From Bin5 sp965207495 (lineage in GTDB: Bacteria > Chloroflexota > Anaerolineae > Caldilineales > Caldilineaceae): 64,000 nucleotides of DNA. The position numbers and the translations under genes are program-made. Below are positions 45,357-53,477 of the stretch, piece by piece. The stretch lies in assembly GCA_965207495.1 (NCBI GenBank), contig OZ242287.1, forward strand, positions 1,674,001-1,738,000, read 5' to 3'. Positions within the stretch are counted from its first letter, which is position 1. Each line of letters starts with the position of its first letter. Under the pieces are notes generated by a model, which made no database searches, was not told where the DNA came from, and saw nothing but the letters and a program-made list of their open reading frames with translations.

Positions 45357-47426
45357 TCACGACGGCACTTTCTCCGCAGTCGGTTCCACGTGTACCGGGC
45401 AGACCTTCAGCTCCGCCGTATGTGTAATCGGGTCGTAGCCAGAGCCGGTCAACACATTAATCGGCACGTCGGCGAAGGAAAAGCTGGCGAACACCGTCCC
45501 TTGCGGGGAGCGCCGCGTCGTCTGAACACGCACGTCGACCGCGCCGCGGCGGCTGCTCATTTTGGCCCAGCCGCCGTCGTGCAGACCGTAGCGGGCCGCG
45601 TCGCTCGGGTGTACCTCAAGCGTCTCCTCGGGCAGGAGATCGTTGATGCCCTCCGATCGCCCCGTCTGTGTGCGGGTATGGTAGCTCTCCAGGCGGCGCC
45701 CGGTAGTCAGCCAGAGCGGATAGGCCTCATCTATCGTCTCGGCCGGATCGCGGTAGTCGGTGAAACTGAACTTGCCGCGTCCGTTGATGAACTCATCTTC
45801 GTGCAGACGGGGCGTGCCGGGATGCCCGCGGTAGGGGATCGGCCACTGGTACTGGCCGCCTTCCGCCAGATCCCAGTCGATGCCGTTGTAGATGGGCGAC
45901 AGCTCGCACAGCTCGTTGAAAATGGGAACGGGTGAGTCGTAGTCGAGGCCGCTCATGCCCATGCGCTGCGCGATCTGACCGATGATCCACCAGTCGGGTT
46001 TGGCCTCGCCCGGCGGCTCGACAGCCTTGCGCACGCGCTGGATGCGCCGCTCGGTATTGACGAAATTGCCGTCGGTCTCCGCCCAGGACGTCGCCGGCAG
46101 CACCACGTCGGCCAGCTCTGCCGTCTCGGTCAGGAAGATATCGATCACGACCAGATGCTCAAGGCTCTTCAGCGCATGGATGCAGTGCTCCTGGTCGGGG
46201 TCGGAGACGACGGTGTTCTCGCCGTCGATGAGCATGGCGAAGATCCTGTCGCCGCACTGGTCCAGGGCCGTCACCTTGGTGATGCCCTTTTCCAGGTCGA
46301 CCTCGCGGCCGTAGGCCCTTGCGAATTTGGCCTGATTGGCGGCATCGTCGACAGGTTGGAAGCCGGCGTAGTTGTTGGGCAGCGCGCCACTGTCCCCGGC
46401 GCCCTGGATGTTGTTCTGCCCGCGCATCGGGTTGACGCCGGTGCCCTCGCGTCCGAAGTTGCCGGTCAGCAGCGCCAGATTGCACAGGCTCTGAACGTTC
46501 TCCACGCCGCAGATATGCTCAGTTATGCCGAGCGTATAGTAGATGGCGCCCTTGTCGCTGGAACCGTACAGGACGGCCGCCTCTTCGATCAGGGCCGCCG
46601 GCACGCCGGTGATGGTCTCCGCCCACTGCGGCGTCTTCTCCTGCAGATGGTCGACCAGCTCGTCGTAGCCCTCGGTTCTTGTGGCGATAAATTCACTGTC
46701 GGCCAGCCCCTCGCGCACGATCACATGCGCCATCCCGAGCAGCAGCGCGGTATCGCTGCCCACCCGGATCGGCAGATAGATGTCGGCCATTTCGGCCAGG
46801 CGGATGCGCCGCGGATCGGCGACGATCATTTTGGCGCCGCGTGCAAGCGCCTTCTTCAGCCGCGTGGCCGCGACCGGGTGGGCCTCCGTCATGTTGGTGC
46901 CGATGCAGAAGATCACATCCGGCTTTTCCATATCCGCCAGCGGATTGGACATCGCCCCGCGTCCGATTGTTGCCGCCAGACCGGCGACTGTGGGGGCGTG
47001 TCAAGCCCGGCTGCAGTTGTCTATATAATTTGAGCCGAAGCCGACGCGGATAAACTTCTGCATCATGTAGTTGGCTTCGCTGGGCGTGCGTCCGGAGGCG
47101 ACACCGTAGACCGCGTGGCGCCCATGCTTTTGCAGGACATCCATGTAGCCCTGCGCGGCGCGCTGCAGCGCCTCGTCCCAGCTCGCCCGTTGTAGCTGGC
47201 CTGCCTCGTCGCGTACAAGCGGATGGGTCAGCCGGTCGGGGTGATGGACGTAGTCGTAGGCGAACTGGCCTTTGACACAGAGCGCGCCCTGGTTGGCCGG
47301 CCCGTCAAAGGCCGGATGCACGGCGATGATGCGGTTGTCGCGGGTCACCAGATCCAGCGAGCAGCCGACCCCGCAGTAGCCGCAGATCGTCCGGGTGGTC
47401 TGCGTGTCAGACGTGGTTGCATTCAT
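45357..47426 (-). CDS. fdhA: Selenocysteine-containing formate dehydrogenase catalytic subunit (UGA read-through)
   Basis: 689 residues if the in-frame TGA at 47001-47003 is decoded as selenocysteine (residue 142). ATG at 47426 with AAGGAC upstream. The N-terminal [4Fe-4S] motif is C-G-Y-C-G-V-G-C-S...ALCVKGQF. The residue at the TGA falls in N-C-S-R-A-U-H-A-P-T-V-A-G-L, the exact active-site position of Sec or Cys in formate dehydrogenases (E. coli FdnG has RV-U-HGPTVA), and the reading frame continues with IGRGAMSNPL and the whole molybdopterin domain without other breaks. Sec would ligate Mo/W and take part in formate oxidation. It requires SelA/B/C/D from elsewhere. A frameshift or pseudogene reading is unlikely because frame and homology are continuous across the codon. 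Confidence 0.92.
46972..47003 (-). promoter_or_regulatory. SECIS-like hairpin directly after the fdhA UGA codon
   Basis: After UGA (47003-47001) come 12 nt, then stem GTCGCC (46988-46983), apical loop GGTCT (46982-46978), and stem GGCGGC (46977-46972), giving six pairs including one U-G. The distance from UGA to the loop is 18 nt. From my knowledge of the E. coli fdhF element, both the GGUCU loop and that spacing are the same, fitting SelB recognition. Confidence 0.85.
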
Positions 47427-47480
47427 CGAAAAGTCCTTTCGACATCGAAAGTTGCCTAGAGTCGCATAGCGCCTTCAGGT

Positions 47481-48182
47481 TTAGCTCCCGCCGGTCGGTG
47501 TACCGTCCCCGGCGAAGCGAAGCGCTTTCTTGTCGGCCAGCGCGCCGGTAGGGCAGGTCTGCACACACTGGCCGCAGAAGGTGCAGGCCGAATCCTGCAG
47601 ATGGCCGCCGAACTCCACCGTAATCTGGGTGGCAAAGCCGCGGTTGGCCATGCTGATGGCGTAGTCGCCCTCCTGCTCCGCGCAGACGCGCACACAGCGG
47701 TAGCAGGAGATGCAGAGATCGTAGTCGCGCAGAATAAACGGGTTGGGGTCGTCCGGGCGGCTGTTGCCCGACTGCGCGCCGGCAAAGCGGCCGCGGCCGG
47801 CGTCATACTGGTCGACAAGCGTTCCCAGCTCCTGCGAAGCCACGCCCCGCAGCGCGTCCACCGTCACCTCCCGGTTTTCGGAGGCGACGAGCTCCAGCAG
47901 CGTCCGTCGCAGCCCTTCCACCTTTGTTGAGGCGGTCGTGACCTCCATGCCGTCCTGCGCCTGCGTTGTACAAGAGGCGACAGGAACCGGCTGCCCCGCG
48001 ATTTCTACCACGCACAGCCGGCAGCTACCGAAGGCCTCCAGCCGCGGGTCATAACATAGTGTCGGCACGGCTTGCCCGGCCCGCGTCGCGACTTCATAGA
48101 CCGTTTCGCCGGGCGTGAAGACAATCTTTTCACCGTCCAGTGTCAGCGTGGGCAGGTCCTGCGATTCATTCACCGACTGCAT
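47481..48182 (-). CDS. Formate dehydrogenase iron-sulfur subunit (NuoG-N/HoxU-like)
   Basis: 233 residues. An N-terminal [2Fe-2S] ferredoxin domain (CYDPRLEAFGSCRLCVVEI...ASC), the NuoG-like His/Cys region, then two [4Fe-4S] motifs: CISCYRCVRVCAEQEG and CTFCGQCVQTCPTGAL. It carries electrons between the Mo-Sec site of FdhA and the flavin subunit. In many Fds-type enzymes this module is fused to the catalytic subunit; here it is a separate gene, 54 bp upstream of fdhA. Its ATG (48182) overlaps a short toxin-like ORF by 13 bp. Confidence 0.92.
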   Translation of the reverse strand: MQSVNESQDLPTLTLDGEKIVFTPGETVYEVATRAGQAVPTLCYDPRLEAFGSCRLCVVEIAGQPVPVASCTTQAQDGMEVTTASTKVEGLRRTLLELVASENREVTVDALRGVASQELGTLVDQYDAGRGRFAGAQSGNSRPDDPNPFILRDYDLCISCYRCVRVCAEQEGDYAISMANRGFATQITVEFGGHLQDSACTFCGQCVQTCPTGALADKKALRFAGDGTPTGGS

Positions 48183-48277
48183 AAAGCCTTTTCCGTAATC
48201 CGCAATTCGACGTTTTTCTCGTTGAATCTCTCATTCTGGTTCACGAAGTATCGCTGCACGAACTGAACGTCATACAT
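48170..48277 (-). pseudogene. Truncated RelE/ParE-type toxin-like ORF
   Basis: The minus-strand frame from ATG at 48277 encodes 35 residues beginning MYDVQFVQRYF, like the first strand of RelE/ParE toxins, then unrelated sequence to a stop at 48170. Its ATG overlaps the antitoxin stop codon (ATGTATGA), the classic antitoxin-toxin junction. It looks like the remaining 5' end of a toxin gene joined to the formate dehydrogenase gene. Short and uncertain. Confidence 0.35.
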
Positions 48278-48497
48278 TGATACCCTTTCGGCGTAACTCC
48301 ACTTTGGCTTCCTCCCAAGAGACTGTCTTCTCTCCACTCATACGGGACGCTTCAATTTCCGCGCTGTCTTCCATTACCTCTATCCAGTCCAGAAAGTCTT
48401 CCCAAGTGGAGTAGTCGATTATCACGGCCTTTTTCTGGCCTTTTTTGTCGACTACCAAGTCTACATTCCCGAGCAATTCGTGAATGCGTCTATTCAT
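48270..48497 (-). CDS. Phd/YefM-type antitoxin
   Basis: 75 residues from ATG at 48497. The pattern VDLVVDKKGQKKAVIIDYST is the Phd/YefM beta-hairpin that binds operator DNA, followed by an acidic helical tail (DWIEVMEDSAEIEASR...EEAKVELRRKG) that would wrap the toxin. It lies between two formate dehydrogenase subunit genes on the same strand, 22 bp after the flavin subunit stop. Its cognate toxin appears truncated, so it is probably an orphan antitoxin. The longer frame upstream lies inside the neighbouring gene and is not used. Confidence 0.7.
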   Translation of the reverse strand: MNRRIHELLGNVDLVVDKKGQKKAVIIDYSTWEDFLDWIEVMEDSAEIEASRMSGEKTVSWEEAKVELRRKGINV

Positions 48498-48519
48498 ACG
48501 AGGTTCCGCCAGGCCGGAC

Positions 48520-50229
48520 TCATCCCCGAAACTCCGCCACCTGCTCGGGGAAGTTGCGCAGCAGACTGTCGCTGACAAAGCCGGCGGCTATGCCCAGCCC
48601 GCAGGCGCTCAGCTCCAGGACTTCGCCGATGTCGCTGATCTCGCGCCGCCAGGCATCGAGCTCGTCGGGGCCGCCGCCGGACAGCCGTTCCAGCAGGCGT
48701 TGCGTACCGATGCGGCAGGGGAAGCATTTGCCGCAGCTCTCGTGGGCAAAGAACTCCATGGCGCGGCGAGCCGCATCCACGATGTCGCGGCTGTCGTCGT
48801 ATACGATCACGCCGGCCGCGCCCAGCATCGCACCGGCTCCCCGGATGCTCGGTTCGTCGAGCGTAACCGACTCCAGCGCTTCGCTCGCCAGGAATCCGCC
48901 CGACAGCCCGGCCATGGTCGCGGCCTGGAATGACCGTCCCGGCAATGGGCCGCCGGCCCAATCGTAGAGAAGCGTTCGCAGCGGCAGTCCAAAGGGCACT
49001 TCATAGTTGCCGGGACGCTGCACGTCGCCGGAGAGGCTGATGACCTTGGTGCCGGCACGGTCGCCCAGCCCCAGACCCTGGTACCATTCTGCGCCGCGGC
49101 GCAGGATCTGCGGTACCGCGCACAGCGTCTCCACATTGTTGACGGCGGTCGGCAGGTTATCGAAGCCGTGCGTGGTGGGATAGGGCGGGCGGTTGCGGGG
49201 GAACGGGTGCTTGCCCTCCAGGCTGTTGAGCAGAGAGCTCTCCTCGCCGCAGATATAGGCCCCGGCGCCTCGCCGCAGATAGAGACGGAAAGTGAAGCCG
49301 CTCCCGAGAATGTTCTCTCCCAGCAGCCCGGCCTCCTCTGCCGCTTCGATAGCTTCTTCCAGCCGGGCGTTGGTTTCCGGGTATTCGTAGCGCAGATAGA
49401 GGAAGCCGCGGTCGGCGCCGGTGGCGTAGCCTGCCAGCGTCATGCCCTCGATCACGGCAAAGGGGTCATGGTCCATCAGCGCCCGGTCCTTGAAGCAGCC
49501 GGGTTCGCCTTCATCGGCGTTGCAGACGATGCTCTTGGGCTCGCGCGGCGCCTCGCGAACAAACTGCCACTTCATCCCCGTTGGGAATCCGGCGCCGCCC
49601 CGGCCCGCCAGTCCCGACGCCTTCAGCACATCGATCACGTCCATCGGGCTCTGTGTCCCCACAGCCTGGATCAACGCGTCGTAGCCGCCGCTGCGCCGGT
49701 AGCCGTCGAGGCTCTCCCGCTCCGGTTCGCGGATATCGGCGAAGACGCACTCTTCATTTCCGCCCGGGTTCGGCACCGGTATCGGTGAGGAGGTCCGCCG
49801 CTGCAGCGTCTGAAAGGGCGCGCTCACCACAAACGTTTCGTGGCCGATCAGCAGCGGGACCGGGTCGTCGCAGCGGCCGGAGCAGGGCATCTCCTCGGCG
49901 TCGTCCAGGCTCTCCACGATCTCCAGGGCGCCGCGCTGGCAGCATACCGGCCCTGTGCAGACGCGCGGCCGTTGCAGACCGCCTTCCGCGCGTGAGAAAT
50001 GGTGATAGAAGGTGACGGTGCCGTACAGGTCGGCGAGGGGGATGCGCAGCTCTTTGCCAATCGCCTCGATGGCACCGGCCCCGATGAATCCGTCGCGATT
50101 GTGAAAGGCATGCAGGATCGGCAGGAGCGGCGCGGGCTCGTCGCGATAGCGCCCGATGAGGTCCAGATCGGTTTCCGCGACAACGATATTTTCGGTATAA
50201 CCGCCGGATCTCTGTTCTTGTCTGGTCAT
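48520..50229 (-). CDS. NAD-dependent formate dehydrogenase flavin subunit (NuoE-NuoF fusion, FdsB/HoxF-like)
   Basis: 569 residues. Residues ~1-130 are a thioredoxin-like [2Fe-2S] domain of the NuoE type (CTGPVCCQRG with Cys91/Cys96, then Cys116 and Cys120). The rest is NuoF-like: NADH/FMN motifs GRGGAGFPTGMKWQ and CNADEGEPGCFKDRALM, the SLBB region, and the C-terminal [4Fe-4S] motif ESCGKCFPCRIGTQRLLERL. It accepts electrons via the iron-sulfur subunit and reduces NAD+, or works in reverse. First gene of the fdh operon, with a good promoter at 50278-50306. Confidence 0.94.
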   Translation of the reverse strand: MTRQEQRSGGYTENIVVAETDLDLIGRYRDEPAPLLPILHAFHNRDGFIGAGAIEAIGKELRIPLADLYGTVTFYHHFSRAEGGLQRPRVCTGPVCCQRGALEIVESLDDAEEMPCSGRCDDPVPLLIGHETFVVSAPFQTLQRRTSSPIPVPNPGGNEECVFADIREPERESLDGYRRSGGYDALIQAVGTQSPMDVIDVLKASGLAGRGGAGFPTGMKWQFVREAPREPKSIVCNADEGEPGCFKDRALMDHDPFAVIEGMTLAGYATGADRGFLYLRYEYPETNARLEEAIEAAEEAGLLGENILGSGFTFRLYLRRGAGAYICGEESSLLNSLEGKHPFPRNRPPYPTTHGFDNLPTAVNNVETLCAVPQILRRGAEWYQGLGLGDRAGTKVISLSGDVQRPGNYEVPFGLPLRTLLYDWAGGPLPGRSFQAATMAGLSGGFLASEALESVTLDEPSIRGAGAMLGAAGVIVYDDSRDIVDAARRAMEFFAHESCGKCFPCRIGTQRLLERLSGGGPDELDAWRREISDIGEVLELSACGLGIAAGFVSDSLLRNFPEQVAEFRG

Positions 50230-50277
50230 GGGCTCACGCGTTGGATCACGTCAACGATCACAGTGAAAGTGCGTTAA

Positions 50278-50306
50278 ATTCTACCAGTTCATCGCCTTTA
50301 TCCCAA
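50278..50306 (-). promoter_or_regulatory. Promoter of the formate dehydrogenase operon
   Basis: On the minus strand: TTGGGA (50306-50301), a 17-bp spacer ending in TGG, then TAGAAT (50283-50278), an extended -10 arrangement (TGnTAGAAT). It predicts a leader of about 40 nt before the ATG at 50229. Confidence 0.55.
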
Positions 50307-50535
50307 CTGCTACACGTGATCACCGCTTGGCCGAAGCATTCAGATGCCACCTGCGCAATGGCCCGCGAAGGGCGTCCGCAATGGTCGTCCACAAGGGGCG
50401 TCCATAATGGGCTCCTATCGATTGCCTTCATTTCTGCAGCCAAGAAACGGCCCTCCAGTCGCCAGAGACCGTATGAATTTACGGCCGCGCGCTTTGAATT
50501 GTACGGTTCCGGGTGAATTGCCTTGCGATCTGGGG

Positions 50536-50604
50536 GCACAAGGGAGGTCGCTGGCGGCCGACCGCCCAAAAGCGAGGAGAGAGCGAAGAGGAGAGAGGAG
50601 AGGG
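50536..50604 (-). repeat. Interspersed intergenic repeat, copy B
   Basis: Reverse-complement counterpart of 20311-20382: pyrimidine tract, TTTTGGGCGGTCGG and CTCCCTTGTGC in the same order with a few substitutions. It sits in the 418-bp gap 50230-50647 between the terminase relic and the fdh operon. No gene is seen in the gap. Confidence 0.6.
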
Positions 50605-50647
50605 GCCACTTTGGTTCTGTATGCTTGATGAGGTGGAAGTGCATAGG

Positions 50648-52030
50648 TCACGCGAAATACAGTCTGCTTGACTGGTACGACGCGACGGCGTAGCGGAGGG
50701 CGTCGTAGGTGTCGTCGCCGCCGATGCCCTCTTCGTTTACGTTCACTTTGAGGACGTCTTCGGGGTTTTTGGGGTCGTTCTGCAGGTTGGGCAGGCATTC
50801 AATGAGGCGGCGGCAGCGGTTGAAGATGAAGAGGGAAGGGGGGATGCCGATGTCGGCGTTGCCAAGGCGGTTGCGGAGTTCGTGTGCGCCCTGGATGCGG
50901 TCGGAGTCGGCCCTGTGGAGAGTGATGCCCAAATCGATATAGTGGTCGGCAATGGTGAATTCGGACTTTTGGGCGAAGACATCGGGACCGGCATGTACAT
51001 ACCACAAGGCTTCACGGGGCGCTCCGTTTCTTTCAACCATTGCCTTGACGGCCTCGGCGTGCTGTTGGGGCAACCAGGCGTTCTGTACATGTTCGTCGAT
51101 GACATAGAGGTTGTCGTCACCGTCTTCGGCGAGCAGGAGGAAGACGGTTGGGTGTTTGTAGCCGTAGTCCATGCCCATGAAGCAGTGCCATTCGGGCGGT
51201 ATCGGGAAGGGTTCGATAACGTGTTCTTCGTAGCGGAAGTTGTCGAGGAACTGACCGGCGGCGATTTCCCAGTCGCCGTAGCGGTGGGCGCGCAGTTTCC
51301 AGCCGGTGTTTTCTTCGAGTTTGCGGCGGTAGTCGGGGTCGATGACGATGTTGTCTTCGATGGTGGCGGGGATGAAGCGGGTGTCGGCTTCCTGCTTGTT
51401 GCGGTAGGGGTCGACGAAGCGGTTTTTGTACCAGACGTGGCCGATGCCGCCGGGGTTGGCGGTGGTGTAGATGCGGGGGCGGAAGTCCTTGCTGGTGCGG
51501 TTGGAGTCGCGCAGGGCGCGGTACTTGGTATCGGAGAGGGTGGTGGCTTCTTCGATGAGGATGACGTCGTATTCGAGGCCGAGGTACTGGTCGACGTCGT
51601 TTTCGTTACGGAGGTGGCCGATGACGATGCGGGAGCCGTTGGGGAAGATGACGAGGCCTTCGGAGCGGATGTATCGGTGCGGGACTCTTTTCAGGACTAC
51701 GCGGCGAAGGTCGTCGGACTGTTCGCGGGCCTGCTTGGCGGAGAGGCGGAGGTAGAGGGCTTTGAGTTCGGGGACGCGGCGGCAGTCGTCGAGGGCGAGC
51801 TGGGCGAAGGAGGCGTGGGATTTGCCTGGGCCGCGAGCGCCGCCGAAGCCGATCTGGGTGGGGCCGTCGGGGCGGTCGCAGAGGCGGGCGGCTGCGTGGA
51901 ATTCGAGCTGTTTGGGTTGGGGAACGTAGCCGGCGGCGACAAAGTGTTCGAGCTGTTCGGGCGGGAAGTTGAGCGGGCGGGCAGCTTTTCCAAGACCGTC
52001 AAGTATATGTTTTTTTGGTTTACTCTTCAT
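50648..52030 (-). CDS. terL: Phage terminase large subunit (ATPase-nuclease)
   Basis: 460 residues from ATG at 52030. ATPase motifs: Walker A-like GFGGARGPGKS (residues 61-71) and Walker B YDVILIEEAT, then the coupling motif TTANPGG. The C-terminal RNase H-like nuclease begins FMGMDYGYKHPTVFLLL (first metal Asp) and continues with WYVHAGPDVF and EGIGGDDTYDALRYAVASY (last acidic residues). Both domains look complete. It would package phage DNA, yet no portal, capsid or tail genes follow; the next gene is formate dehydrogenase. It starts 11 bp inside the small-subunit gene. Confidence 0.92.
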   Translation of the reverse strand: MKSKPKKHILDGLGKAARPLNFPPEQLEHFVAAGYVPQPKQLEFHAAARLCDRPDGPTQIGFGGARGPGKSHASFAQLALDDCRRVPELKALYLRLSAKQAREQSDDLRRVVLKRVPHRYIRSEGLVIFPNGSRIVIGHLRNENDVDQYLGLEYDVILIEEATTLSDTKYRALRDSNRTSKDFRPRIYTTANPGGIGHVWYKNRFVDPYRNKQEADTRFIPATIEDNIVIDPDYRRKLEENTGWKLRAHRYGDWEIAAGQFLDNFRYEEHVIEPFPIPPEWHCFMGMDYGYKHPTVFLLLAEDGDDNLYVIDEHVQNAWLPQQHAEAVKAMVERNGAPREALWYVHAGPDVFAQKSEFTIADHYIDLGITLHRADSDRIQGAHELRNRLGNADIGIPPSLFIFNRCRRLIECLPNLQNDPKNPEDVLKVNVNEEGIGGDDTYDALRYAVASYQSSRLYFA

Positions 52031-52541
52031 CTGCGTTGTAGAGGTGGAGAACTTTCTTTGATTCTTCGTCGAGGACGGGCCAGTCGCTGGAAGCGGGGAG
52101 TTGGTCGGTGTCCTGGGTTGATTGTAGTTCGCGGCGTTGGAGTTCGGAGGTGGTGGCATAGAGGACGCGAAGGGAAGGAAGAAGCTGGCGGGCTTCCTCT
52201 GTGGTGAGGTTTTTCAAGTCGGCGGCGTCTAGGGCGGCGGCGACGGCTTGGAGGATTGTGTTGTTTTGACGTATGCGGTATTCGCGGGCTTCGGTTTCGC
52301 GGGCGACTTTTTCTTCGCGGTTGGCCTGGTCGTAGGCCATGGCGCGTTCCTTCCAGCGCCATTTGTGGTACTGCTGGCTGGTGGTGCTAGAGGGGCTACC
52401 TTTACTGTCGGCCCATTTGCGAAAAGCAGCAGTCAGGGAGCGGGAAGGGCCTAAGGTGAGGTAGGTGTGGAAGCGGTCGTACCAGTCGGGTGGTTCGTCG
52501 GGCTGCTGGTGCCAGGGTTTGGGGGAGGTATCCTCTGTCAT
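52020..52541 (-). CDS. terS: Putative phage terminase small subunit
   Basis: 173 residues directly upstream of and overlapping terL. The N-terminal part has a helix-turn-helix-like region (RSLTAAFRKWADSKGSPSST...WRWKERAMAYDQANREE) of the kind seen in small terminase subunits, where W-x-W-x-x-R-A-x-A/Y-D is a recurrent signature. A helical oligomerisation region follows. It would recognise the packaging site. The assignment rests on position plus this signature. The ATG at 52541 lies only six bases after a perfect -10 box, so the mRNA may be leaderless. Confidence 0.75.
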   Translation of the reverse strand: MTEDTSPKPWHQQPDEPPDWYDRFHTYLTLGPSRSLTAAFRKWADSKGSPSSTTSQQYHKWRWKERAMAYDQANREEKVARETEAREYRIRQNNTILQAVAAALDAADLKNLTTEEARQLLPSLRVLYATTSELQRRELQSTQDTDQLPASSDWPVLDEESKKVLHLYNADEE

Positions 52542-52547
52542 TACTCA

Positions 52548-52576
52548 ATTATAGCACATATGATCGGACTTTTCAA
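52548..52576 (-). promoter_or_regulatory. Near-consensus promoter of the terminase genes
   Basis: On the minus strand: TTGAAA (52576-52571), a 17-bp spacer ending TGC, and TATAAT (52553-52548), i.e. an extended -10. The -10 ends six bases before the terS ATG, so transcription would start at or next to the start codon. Confidence 0.75.
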
Positions 52577-52590
52577 GGGGGTTGTGCAAA

Positions 52591-52660
52591 GTCGATCCAA
52601 GTCGACGTAAGTCGATCCAGGTCGATCCAGGTCGATCCAGGTCGATCTAAGTCGATGGGT
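52591..52660. repeat. Seven-unit 10-bp tandem array upstream of the terminase promoter
   Basis: Seven consecutive decamers starting GTCGA: GTCGATCCAA, GTCGACGTAA, GTCGATCCAG three times, GTCGATCTAA and GTCGATGGGT. The period is exactly 10 bp with no spacers. It ends 14 bp upstream of the -35 box on the minus strand, the position of activator sites or iterons. Confidence 0.85.
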
Positions 52661-52734
52661 TTTCTTTTTTTTGGGCGGATTTCGTGGTGTTCTTTTTCGT
52701 TTGTTGGCTCGGTTCTTAGGGGTTGATTCGCGGT

Positions 52735-52905
52735 CTAGGTGATAGTTTCGCGGCTATTGCGGCCTCCTGGCGCTTTCAGGGCACACAGGAACTTGCTGGC
52801 TTCCTTGAATTGTCGTCTTTTCCTGGCCATTGAACTGGGCCCCGACATGGTTGGTGCTCTCTTACATTATACACCAAGAATTGAGGTCCGGTTTTTTGGC
52901 CTAGC
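52735..52905 (-). mobile_element. IS3-family relic: orfA start and right end
   Basis: Minus-strand reading from ATG at 52830 gives MARKRRQFKEASKF..., like an IS3-family OrfA start, ending at a stop at 52735. The adjoining 52873-52905 matches the right-end inverted repeat of the relics at 56758-57271 and 61541-61892 (GGTCC-GGTTTTTTGG-type core). Only this end is present; the element is dead. Confidence 0.6.
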
Positions 52906-53022
52906 TAAATCTCCATAGGCAACCCTTATGTGGCGTCGGCTTCGGTTCCGAATACTGAGGTCGAGAGCCTATCGGCCCTTGAAGTGTCTGCATCCCTTTC
53001 CGATTAGTGCTAAGTGTAAAAC

Positions 53023-53050
53023 AGTAGTAAAATGGGAGCAAGGTACTACT
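53023..53050. promoter_or_regulatory. Inverted repeat upstream of higBA
   Basis: AGTAGTA (53023-53029) and TACTACT (53044-53050) form a perfect 7-bp dyad with a 14-nt spacer, about 97 bp upstream of the higB ATG. Type II antitoxins usually autorepress through such dyads, so this is an operator candidate. The rest of 52906-53146 shows nothing else. Confidence 0.4.
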
Positions 53051-53146
53051 TTTGATATTTCGCTAAGTTAATATGGATCTTGGTGGCTAGTTGGGGGTCT
53101 ATGCTACTGTCTGTATTCGTTTACCGTGCCATTATTGGGGATTGTT

Positions 53147-53440
53147 ATGGTTCTTATCAACGAGCCGGTTATCGATAGGGCAAAGAGGAAACACGCCGAT
53201 GCCCGCGAATGGCTCACGAACTGGTGCCATGAAGTGAAAAGCGGCAGCTGGGAGAACCCAGAGGCGTTGAGGAAACAATATGCCAGGGCAAGCATTCTGC
53301 CGGACAACCGGGTGGTCTTCCGAGTCAAAGGAAATCGCTATAGGCTGATCGTTCATATCGACTATCGCAAGGGCATTGTTGTCGCAATATTCTTCGGCAC
53401 GCACGCTGAGTACGACGAGTTCAATTCGAGGGGGGCGTGA
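53147..53440 (+). CDS. higB: HigB-type mRNA interferase toxin
   Basis: 97 residues from ATG at 53147, with GGGGA upstream; an earlier GTG at 53126 is less likely. The sequence follows the HigB (PF09907-type) pattern: basic N-terminal helices (RAKRKHADAREWLTNWCHEV), WENPEALRKQYARASILPDNRVVFRVKGNRYRLIV-like core strands and a C-terminal IFFGTHAEYDEF. Such toxins cleave mRNA at the ribosome. It is followed 37 bp later by the HigA-like antitoxin gene; toxin-before-antitoxin order is characteristic of hig modules. Confidence 0.88.
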   Translation: MVLINEPVIDRAKRKHADAREWLTNWCHEVKSGSWENPEALRKQYARASILPDNRVVFRVKGNRYRLIVHIDYRKGIVVAIFFGTHAEYDEFNSRGA

Positions 53441-53477
53441 ACCGGAACAAAGATCAGCAGGACGAGGAGGCAAAAAA

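Noticed and set aside
46992..47010. Frameshift or nonsense mutation splitting fdhA
   Set aside because: The same frame continues on both sides, the TGA is at the Sec position, and a SECIS-like hairpin follows.
50882..52207. 441-codon plus-strand open frame rich in Gly and Val
   Set aside because: Antisense to terL; low-complexity translation with no recognisable motif, while the opposite strand encodes a clear terminase.
52591..52660. CRISPR array
   Set aside because: The 10-bp units are contiguous with no spacers and no cas genes are nearby.
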